A stretch of DNA of 64,000 nucleotides from Shinisaurus crocodilurus. Lineage: Eukaryota; Chordata; Lepidosauria; Squamata; Shinisauridae. The stretch covers positions 34,608,197-34,672,196 of the forward strand of contig CM037877.1 of NCBI GenBank assembly GCA_021292165.1, read 5' to 3'. Every line of letters starts with the position of its first letter. The stretch's first letter is position 1. Made by a program: the position numbers and the translations under genes. The notes beneath the pieces are model-generated. The model did not search any database. It was not told the DNA's origin and saw nothing but the letters and a program-made list of their open reading frames with translations. This document shows positions 61,101-64,000 of this stretch, in pieces.

Positions 61101-63620
61101 TCTCCTCACAACAAAATACCAACTGCACTGCTTCTCCCATCAGCCCCAGTCAGCATGGCCAATGGTCAGAGATAATGGGAGTTGTAATCCAAATCATCTG
61201 GAAGGCACCAGACTGCCTACCACTGCTCTAATGATTACACCACACGTGCTCTATGCACACAGAACTTATTTCATGGTTCTTTGGAGCATGGTTAAAGTTT
61301 GGATCTCCTACCCTAAAGGAAGTATTTTCCATAACTTGGAATATACGTTTTGTTCCTGTCAGGCATAGTCGACAGATTCCACATTTCCTTTATCCACAGC
61401 CAGTTTAAGTAAAGGATTATTCTATATGTTGTTTTCTCTGGATCTCTGCAAACTGGGCTTAGCCTTGGAAAATGTTATTTTGAGTCTCAAAGGGTTGGCT
61501 CTGTTTATAGGCACAAAAACAGTATGGTAATGTTCTGCTCAGCTGTTATTAAAGTTCAGCCAGTCCACACATATGAGACTATAGAGAAGCTTTTATTTTA
61601 TTCTAAATGCTTGTATTTGTATATGTCAATGCATCTATTTACAGACTCTTCTGGTTGTGAGAGTGTGAGTGCCAGTCTTTACAAGGAGCACAGCCCAAGG
61701 ATGTATGCTCAAGTCATAGAAATGTGCTTTATAAGATGTGTTTTCTGAGCACAGCTGCACATTTAGTGTGGTGAGTTTGAGGCCAGAATGTGTGGCTGGC
61801 TGTTCTTTTTCCATGAACTAAAGCATGGCCTCAAAAACAAATATTTAGCGAGTGGGGGAGAGGGCTGAAATTTCTCCACCTTTCTGGTATTTTACTTTTG
61901 CAAGATGTAATAAGCATTTCAAGCTGTTGAGAGTTTATGGGGGGATTTTTTGGTGTGTGTTCTAGAATATATTTTAACAAGTTTTTATTTTTAGTTCTAA
62001 AAAATACAGTGCATCAAGAAAAGATCACTGTTTAGAGATTAATGGATAAATCAACAATATATTTATTTATTTATTATATTTATGCCCTGCCTTTTTCCCT
62101 GTAAGGAACCCAAGGCAGCTTACATAATCCTCCTCCTCCTCCTCCTCTCCATTTTATCCTCACAACAGCCCTTTGCAGTAGGTTAGGCTGAGAGTTGGTG
62201 ACTGGCCCAAAGTCACACAGTGAGTTTCATGGCCAAGCGGGGACTAGAACCCAGATCTCCCGAGTCCCAGTCCAATACTCTCACCACTACGCCACACTGG
62301 CTCACATATAACAGCTCACAACAGGCCTGTGGCTTACGCTGGCTCAGCTTGTCTGAGTGTGGAAAGCTAAGCAGGGTCAAGCCTGGTTATTGGATGGGAG
62401 ACCCCTCCTCTAGTTTCCTGCATTGAGCAGGGGGTTGTACTTGATAGCCTTGTAGGCTCCTTCCAACTCTATGATCTATGAAATCTATGAAACAAAGCAT
62501 AATCTTGTAGTCAGCCTAAAGAGAAAAATCACTAGAAATTCAGTTTCTGTAATTTTCAAAGCAAGACCAATACTGAATTTTTAAAATTATAGTTCTTAAA
62601 GATAACTTCATTAATGGCCTACAAGAATGTAAACTAAGTAAGGGTGCAGTGCAATTCTGTGGTCACACGACCACAGAAGTCTATACAGCCATAGGAGAAG
62701 TTGGAGTCCCAGCTCCAACCTCGGAAATGCGCTCTGAAGTTGTAGCTGGGCTCTGACTTCGAAGCGCCCTCCCTCCACCCTTGCAGTTGGTGCAGAAAGA
62801 ACTGCACCAGCTGAGGCTCCGAGGTCACAAGACCAACCTCGCAGCCAGAGTTTTGTGGGCATTCTGGGAGGGCGGAGTCAGGTTCCCCTCCTCACACTCC
62901 AGGGCAAAAGATTTAGATGGCCGAAATAGGCCATCTGAGTCTTTTGAAGGGCAGGAGAAGTGCAGAGGCAACCTTCGCCTTCACGCTCCTTCCGCCCTCC
63001 ATAGGATACCCATAATCCTCCGAGTTCAGAGGGTTACGGGCAGCCTCATTGGATTGCGCTGTAAACCAAATAATAATAAAAATGAAACAGCTGCCAAAAG
63101 GCAATGAGTGCAGCTCTAATTATAAATCTTTCTGACATGCTGTTAATGGATACTTTATTGGAACAGACACTTTTCTGTGATTTCAGAAAAGGAAAATAAT
63201 AATAACTTAATTTCTAAGTGAAGAATTAACATATCTCAATACTTTTCTCCAAAAACATAAATAATCTCACAGGACCATAACACATGGGTTTTTGTTTTGA
63301 AATCTGATCTTCTGGAAAGTGCCTGCAGATGAATTTAAGCAACTCTGGAAAGCATCCCATAAGGATCTGCAAGCTGCTAAAACTGGTTGTCATCATATTC
63401 AGACTATGCATATTTCTAATAAGCCTAACTGTGTGTTTCAGATTCACTTTTATGAGACAATATGCCAACATATTCAGGCAGGTGACTCCTGTGAGAAGCT
63501 GGTGGGCTACTCTGCAGTTTATCGAGTGTGTTTCGGGATGGCCTGTTTCTTTTTCATCTTCTTCTTACTCACAATCAAAATCAACAATAGCAAAAGCTGC
63601 CGTGCATACATTCACAATGG
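28110..63620 (+). CDS. SERINC5: SERINC5, serine incorporator 5 (first three coding exons)
   Basis: SERINC proteins are multi-pass membrane proteins. SERINC5 is known for incorporating into retroviral particles and lowering their infectivity, and the family was named for a proposed role in serine-derived lipid synthesis. Exons 28110-28136, 54473-54640 and 63442-63620 join in frame to 124 codons plus two bases. Visible are the cysteine-rich N-terminus (MSAPCCAGQ then LACCCG... CCKCCP), a first membrane segment at about residues 36-54 ([19 protein letters not shown]), a short lumenal loop with [18 protein letters not shown], and a second membrane segment at about 91-110. SERINC5 fits better than other SERINCs because of MSA-CCAGQ and the loop [11 protein letters not shown]. 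Human SERINC5 is over 420 residues, so most of the gene lies beyond the window. Introns 1 and 2 are about 26.3 and 8.8 kb. Confidence 0.93.
28869..28978 (-). mobile_element. Degraded amniote repeat with a hammerhead-like core remnant
   Basis: The phrase 'agcaaagagtcctgtagcac... agcaaagttattgtg' is a worn copy of a widespread amniote repeat. In intact copies (from memory) the minus strand carries a CTGATGA...GAAA hammerhead-like core. Here the core region (28930-28970) is mutated beyond function. Confidence 0.5.
29250..29409 (+). mobile_element. 5S rRNA-headed SINE with CR1-type tail, copy 1
   Basis: Positions 29261-29334 match the 3' two-thirds of vertebrate 5S rRNA, including the internal promoter: A box AGCTAAGCAGGGTC and C box TTATTACTTGGATGGGAGAC. 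A tail follows with 'ttggactcgatggcc' and 'ccttccaactctatgaaat', which resembles CR1 3' ends. The first ~25 bases of 5S are missing, so this is a SINE, not a 5S gene. A second copy is at 62338. Confidence 0.8.
29583..29680. mobile_element. 'GCAATCCTATGCATG' palindrome, copy 1 of a tandem pair
   Basis: The ends GGGTGCAATCCTCTGCATG and CATGCATAGGACTGCACCC form a hairpin. It is flanked by TAA on the left and joined through TTA to the next copy. Confidence 0.75.
29684..29818. mobile_element. 'GCAATCCTATGCATG' palindrome, copy 2 of a tandem pair
   Basis: A better-preserved hairpin. The left arm runs through 'tgtttagacagg', 'ggcctacaactcccagcatg'; the right arm is its complement with 'catgcataggattgcaccc'. 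TTA precedes it and TAA follows. Confidence 0.8.
29962..30739 (-). mobile_element. CR1 LINE 3' end, 5'-truncated
   Basis: On the minus strand three broken frames give the CR1 reverse-transcriptase C-terminus ([81 protein letters not shown]), followed by the 3' end 'gccatgctggatcagacc'. It is cut off at 30739, where the related copy at 60436 continues. In SERINC5 intron 1, antisense. Confidence 0.88.
30736..30771. repeat. 18-bp tandem duplication at the CR1 truncation point
   Basis: Two adjacent units TCGACACTATGTTGTGG(G/T) at 30736-30753 and 30754-30771. Confidence 0.85.
31154..31239. mobile_element. 'GCAATCCTATGCATG' palindrome, short copy
   Basis: The ends GGGTGTAATCCTATGCATG and CATGCATAGGATTGCAGCC are flanked by identical TTA (31151-31153, 31240-31242). 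It is internally deleted relative to 29684. Confidence 0.8.
31766..31867. mobile_element. Palindromic 'TGGGTTCAGACA' element, complete copy
   Basis: CTGGGTTCAGACAGCACAAT... ATGTTGTCTGAACCCAG forms a hairpin of about 100 bp with AACCCACA/TGTGGGTT repeats inside. Confidence 0.75.
31977..32085. mobile_element. Palindromic 'TGGGTTCAGACA' element, second copy
   Basis: Starts CTGGGTTCAGACAACACAAT and ends 'gtgtgggttatcgtattgt'; the terminal bases of the right arm are lost. It lies 110 bp after the first copy, with AACCATGG-type sequence between them. Confidence 0.7.
32240..32549. other. Unassigned sequence upstream of the LINE
   Basis: Contains an 89-codon + strand frame (32263-32532) with no recognisable protein. 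It may be an exon-like chance frame or the extreme 5' region of the LINE that follows; I cannot place the junction. Confidence 0.4.
32550..35797 (+). mobile_element. Near-complete non-LTR retrotransposon with C2H2 zinc finger, broken
   Basis: A 5' leader with (ACA)n precedes an apurinic-type endonuclease (frame 33161-33526, motif [11 protein letters not shown]), then a reverse transcriptase (34042-34887: [14 protein letters not shown], motif [24 protein letters not shown], catalytic YADD at 34796-34807), a C-terminal region (34844-35526) and a classic zinc finger C-x2-C-x12-H-x3-H at 35612-35672. The 3' end is a short (TGA)n tail near 35780-35795. Several frameshifts, stops and a poly-C expansion at 34081 show it is dead. 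It is not L2 or CR1; the clade (RTE-, I- or Nimb/Vingi-like) is unresolved. Confidence 0.85.
35798..37285. other. SERINC5 intron 1, unannotated stretch
   Basis: About 1.5 kb without recognisable exons or clear repeats. Confidence 0.5.
37286..37528 (-). mobile_element. MIR-like tRNA SINE, full length
   Basis: Minus-strand copy with B box GGTTCGAGTCC, CORE-like middle and (AAAT)n tail. It is the least mutated of the three full copies, with an intact tRNA B box. Confidence 0.87.
37529..38984. other. SERINC5 intron 1, unannotated stretch
   Basis: AT-rich, with a poly-C run near 37860. No gene or clear repeat recognised. Confidence 0.5.
38985..39258 (+). mobile_element. CR1 LINE 3' end
   Basis: Contains 'ccagttgctggggaatatg' and ends 'tggtctgatccagcatggc... 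ttaggttcttatgg', the CR1 terminus that appears inverted at 29962 and 60436. Confidence 0.75.
39259..41419. other. SERINC5 intron 1, mostly unannotated
   Basis: No exon. A possible hAT-like element lies at about 40208-40432 (ends CAGTGGTGAGCAGG and TTGCCCACCCTG), with unconvincing flanks. Confidence 0.45.
41420..41765. mobile_element. Palindromic DNA element with GCTAAAGTG ends
   Basis: The left end AGAGCTAAAGTGTAGAGGGG and the right end CCCCTCCACACTTTAGCCC are inverted repeats. The interior arms are also complementary ('gcacattagcag', 'aggtctg' on both sides). No clear target duplication. Confidence 0.7.
41766..43187. other. SERINC5 intron 1, unannotated stretch
   Basis: No exon seen. A worn palindromic repeat ('gtcaccgggacttactttc') lies near 42620. 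Confidence 0.45.
43188..43632. mobile_element. AACCATGG-type palindromic DNA element (445 bp)
   Basis: Terminal inverted repeats of about 40 bp ('cttagttcggatataacac... ttatttaaccc' left, 'ggttaaataaaccatgg... gtgaaccaggacttag' right) with many AACCATGGTTTG palindromes between. Confidence 0.7.
43633..44354. other. SERINC5 intron 1, unannotated stretch
   Basis: Short frames without recognisable similarity; possibly old LINE sequence. Nothing certain. Confidence 0.4.
44355..45151 (-). mobile_element. Solo LTR, family A, longer copy (797 bp)
   Basis: Starts TGTGGAGGACC and ends GGCTTTCTCTCCACA, the same termini as 22299-23047. Shared internal blocks include 'caggaatttcacactataaac' and 'tttgagactgc'. 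On the minus strand an AATAAA lies near 44510. No matching 5-bp flanks were found, so one flank may be rearranged. Confidence 0.78.
45152..45847. other. SERINC5 intron 1, unannotated stretch
   Basis: AT-rich; no gene or clear repeat identified. Confidence 0.45.
45848..46204. mobile_element. hAT-like element (357 bp)
   Basis: The ends CAGGCGTGGGGAATC and GGTTCCCCATCCCTG are inverted repeats, followed by 'gagggccaaattc' and 'gtggcctgaaggcc' on the inner sides. The 8-base flanks are only 5/8 alike. It contains a 'gatcagcttctgatcagagataag' inverted stretch and a poly-G run. Confidence 0.65.
46205..48049. other. SERINC5 intron 1, mostly unannotated
   Basis: Contains the (GA)n tract listed separately and a copy of the common 'aagtcccattgagttcaatggg' palindrome at about 47695-47790. 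No exon. Confidence 0.45.
46461..46491. repeat. (GA)n microsatellite
   Basis: About fifteen GA units with one interruption. Confidence 0.9.
48050..48235 (-). mobile_element. tRNA-Ala-derived SINE
   Basis: On the minus strand positions 48235-48160 read as a tRNA-Ala-like head: D-arm TCAGTGGCAGAGCA (A box), anticodon loop CTTTGCATG with TGC, and B box GGTTCAATCC. The body ends with 'aaggcagcttcctatgttc'. No acceptor stem or intact 3' end, so it is not a functional tRNA gene. Confidence 0.82.
48633..48960. mobile_element. Palindromic element with CCAGGTTC ends
   Basis: The left end GGCCAGGTTCACATGATTGG and the right end CTCGTGCGAACCTGGTC are inverted repeats, followed inwards by 'gaagggaaagaagcc' and 'ggcttttccttcc'. 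Confidence 0.65.
49240..49705 (+). mobile_element. GC-rich repeat family C, copy 1
   Basis: Shares ordered blocks with 50790-51250 and, inverted, with 62640-63065: 'catcctcctaccct... ttttgctagatggcc', 'gcaggagggaagga', 'ctcaggataactca'. The right end has 'accataggattg'. Probably a non-autonomous DNA element; unclassified. Confidence 0.6.
49789..50046. mobile_element. Palindromic element with TTGGAT ends
   Basis: The left 'ggattggatgtagag... gcggaaggactcc' and the right 'ggagtccttccatttgc... ggcctggatccaa' arms are complementary. Related in end sequence to 17817-18132. Confidence 0.6.
50285..50418. mobile_element. 'GCAATCCTATGCATG' palindrome
   Basis: The left end GGGTGCAATCCTATGCATG and right end CATGCGTAGGATCGCAC, with arms 'tgagacggaaaaaag' and 'cttttttctgtctca'. 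TTA precedes it; the right flank is mutated. Confidence 0.78.
50790..51250 (+). mobile_element. GC-rich repeat family C, copy 2
   Basis: Block order as in the copy at 49240, including 'tcctgccctgcattttcactagac', 'ggaggagggaaggatgc' and 'tcaggatagctcatgccc'. Confidence 0.6.
51811..52410 (-). mobile_element. Penelope-like element remnant between inverted arms
   Basis: Two arms (51811-51970 and 52238-52410) are inverted copies over about 150 bp; both contain 'taaaacaccagcttcagtca' and its complement. Between them the minus strand has a frame (52200-52003) with [20 protein letters not shown], which resembles the C-terminal GIY-YIG region of Penelope-like retroelements. Truncated Penelope copies with an inverted partial copy attached are a known arrangement. 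In SERINC5 intron 1. Confidence 0.65.
52411..54472. other. End of SERINC5 intron 1, unannotated
   Basis: About 2 kb of AT-rich sequence up to the exon 2 acceptor. A CTGATGA motif near 53973 with GAAA 24 bases later was inspected and not accepted as a ribozyme. Confidence 0.5.
54473..54640 (+). CDS. SERINC5: SERINC5 coding exon 2
   Basis: Codes residues 10-65: the cysteine-rich stretch [18 protein letters not shown] and the first membrane segment, ending EMKEH. The acceptor is TTCTAG and the donor GTAAGT, phase 0. Confidence 0.95.
54641..55484. other. SERINC5 intron 2, first part
   Basis: No exon or clear repeat. A short hairpin GTTTATCAC-tgaact-GTGATAAAC is at 55451-55474. Confidence 0.5.
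55485..55522. repeat. Perfect 17-bp inverted repeat with 4-nt loop
   Basis: CACTGAAGCCCCTAATA (55485-55501), loop CAAA, then the exact complement TATTAGGGGCTTCAGTG (55506-55522). No repeat family recognised around it. Too short for a canonical microRNA precursor. Confidence 0.9.
55523..56884. other. SERINC5 intron 2, unannotated stretch
   Basis: Includes an unassigned 104-codon + strand frame overlapping the hairpin (55438-55749) without recognisable similarity. GA-rich sequence near 56170-56280. Confidence 0.45.
56885..57021 (-). mobile_element. MIR-like tRNA SINE, left piece of a split copy
   Basis: Minus-strand SINE body ('tatcctcacaacaaccctgtg... cttagtctgacactctaa'). Its remaining head appears 4.2 kb away at 61226-61262, after the nested insertions. 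Confidence 0.75.
57022..57056. mobile_element. hAT palindrome, left piece
   Basis: Starts CAGGGGTAGACAGCTC and breaks off after 'gctttggactac'. It is flanked on the left by CTCTAACC (57014-57021), which corresponds to CTCTAATG (61226-61233) after the right piece. Confidence 0.72.
57070..60115 (+). mobile_element. Near full-length L2 LINE, inactivated
   Basis: A GC-rich 5' UTR (to about 57650) precedes an endonuclease (57662-58114: [39 protein letters not shown]), a reverse transcriptase (58198-59220: [20 protein letters not shown], motif [20 protein letters not shown] at 59136-59147) and the C-terminal domain (59408-59947: [39 protein letters not shown]). The 3' UTR ends in (AAAT)n at about 60090-60115. 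Stops and frameshifts (58112, and between 58290 and 58310, near 59035 and 59405), plus a deletion between endonuclease and reverse transcriptase, make it non-functional. Confidence 0.92.
60116..60435 (-). mobile_element. L2 3' end fragment, inverted
   Basis: Begins 'gtccaatagccaaagctct' and on the minus strand ends in a frame with [12 protein letters not shown], the same 3' region as the fragment at 1-388. Confidence 0.7.
60436..61103 (-). mobile_element. CR1 LINE 3' part with internal deletion
   Basis: Minus-strand frame 61042-60725 holds CR1 motifs [32 protein letters not shown] and [13 protein letters not shown]. The segment equivalent to 30130-30445 of the other copy is missing at about 60617. 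The 3' end 'gccatgctggatcagacc' is at about 60448. Confidence 0.88.
61131..61225. mobile_element. hAT palindrome, right piece
   Basis: Continues the element that begins at 57022 ('ctcccatcagccccagtcag... tgggagttgtaatcc... ggcaccagactgcctaccactg'). Confidence 0.72.
61226..61262 (-). mobile_element. tRNA SINE head, right piece of a split copy
   Basis: CTCTAATGATTACACCACACGTG corresponds to the A-box end of the SINE whose body is at 56885-57021. Confidence 0.65.
61263..62055. other. SERINC5 intron 2, unannotated stretch
   Basis: No exon or clear repeat. Confidence 0.5.
62056..62305 (-). mobile_element. MIR-like tRNA SINE, full length
   Basis: Minus strand: A box TGGCGTAGTGGT, B box GGTTCTAGTCC, CORE-like middle, and a tail with (AAAT)n at 62056-62080. 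A (TCC)n expansion lies near 62128-62145. Confidence 0.85.
62338..62491 (+). mobile_element. 5S rRNA-headed SINE with CR1-type tail, copy 2
   Basis: Nearly the same as 29250-29409, with A box AGCTAAGCAGGGTC. A 4-base deletion in the C box leaves TTATTGGATGGGAGAC. The tail is 'ccttccaactctatgatct' and a short ATGAAATCT repeat. Confidence 0.8.
62640..63065 (-). mobile_element. GC-rich repeat family C, copy 3, with short inverted ends
   Basis: Ends CAGTGCAATTCTG and TTGGATTGCGCTG are inverted repeats. The interior is the inverse of the copies at 49240 and 50790, and itself contains complementary blocks ('ttagatggccgaaataggccatctgag'). Confidence 0.62.
63066..63441. other. End of SERINC5 intron 2
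   Basis: AT-rich sequence leading to the exon 3 acceptor; nothing else recognised. Confidence 0.55.
63442..63620 (+). CDS. SERINC5: SERINC5 coding exon 3
   Basis: Codes residues 66-124 and two bases of the next glycine. It contains the lumenal [18 protein letters not shown] stretch, the second membrane segment and the loop [10 protein letters not shown]. The acceptor is TTTCAG and the donor GTAAGT, phase 2. Confidence 0.95.
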
Positions 63621-64000
63621 GTAAGTTTGATGGATGTCTTTTTTAAAAAAAATTTAAAAAATGTTACTATGCTAAGCTGCTGCATATATAAAGATATAGG
63701 ACTTCTCTCTCCTTTACTTCCCACCACTTTCCCCCCAGTTTGCGATTGAAAGCTCTTTGAAGCTTTGCCGATTCTTAAGGGACCCCTCTGTATATCCATT
63801 TCACTGAACAAACAGCTATAGCAATAGTTACTAACACCCTTCTCTTTCCAGTGTTACCCATCCCCTTCTCCTCTTATATTTGCATGAATTTCTTTGCTGA
63901 TGTCCTGGCTTTTTCATTAGATCATCCCCCACCCCACCCAAATTTAGTAGTTTTGAAAAAAGCATATTTAAAGTGTGCCTTACAATGAGATAGCTGTGGT
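63621..64000. other. Start of SERINC5 intron 3
   Basis: No exon seen; the intron continues past the window. Confidence 0.6.

Overview
This is vertebrate nuclear DNA, most likely from a lizard or other squamate reptile (an inference from repeat content, not proven). The evidence is short GT-AG-flanked exons with amniote-like proteins, kilobase introns, and a repeat mix of L2- and CR1-type LINEs, Penelope-like and other non-LTR elements, MIR-like and tRNA-Ala SINEs, many palindromic hAT/Harbinger-type DNA elements, and solo LTRs. There is no operon, CRISPR or other prokaryotic organisation.

Three protein-coding genes lie head to tail on the + strand. (1) The last coding exon of MRPS36/KGD4 (491-508; five codons plus stop) with a polyadenylation signal at 561. 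(2) The complete coding sequence of CDK7 in twelve exons (3641-23306), predicted 343 residues; all catalytic and T-loop residues and the C-terminal cysteine equivalent to human C312 are kept. (3) The first three coding exons of SERINC5 (28110-28136, 54473-54640, 63442-63620). Its first intron is about 26.3 kb and the gene runs off the right edge. CpG-rich promoters precede CDK7 (about 3240-3640) and SERINC5 (about 27360-28109). MRPS36 next to CDK7 is the usual amniote order. SERINC5 directly after CDK7 differs from human, where CCDC125 follows CDK7.

Everything else is intron or intergenic DNA shaped by transposons. CDK7 introns hold a 1.96 kb hAT element with a perfect 8-bp target duplication and GC-rich cargo (6807-8768), a solo LTR with a 5-bp duplication (9807-10559), further hAT elements with 7/8 or 8/8 duplications (11311-11606, 15130-15495), two L2 3' ends, and two Tigger-like elements. 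SERINC5 intron 1 holds a 5S rRNA-headed SINE, a run of 'GCAATCCTATGCATG' palindromes, CR1 fragments, a roughly 3.2 kb broken LINE ending in a C2H2 zinc finger (about 32550-35797), a second solo LTR family and a Penelope-like remnant between long inverted arms. SERINC5 intron 2 holds a nested stack: tRNA SINE, then a hAT palindrome, then a near-complete L2 plus L2 and CR1 fragments.

I found no gene system of unknown type. The least explained items are the 5S-headed SINE pair, the cargo of the 1.96 kb hAT element, the Penelope inverted structure, and a perfect 17-bp hairpin at 55485-55522. CDK7 is the kinase of the CDK-activating kinase/TFIIH complex, SERINC5 a membrane protein, and MRPS36/KGD4 a mitochondrial protein. 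Their adjacency does not imply a shared pathway.
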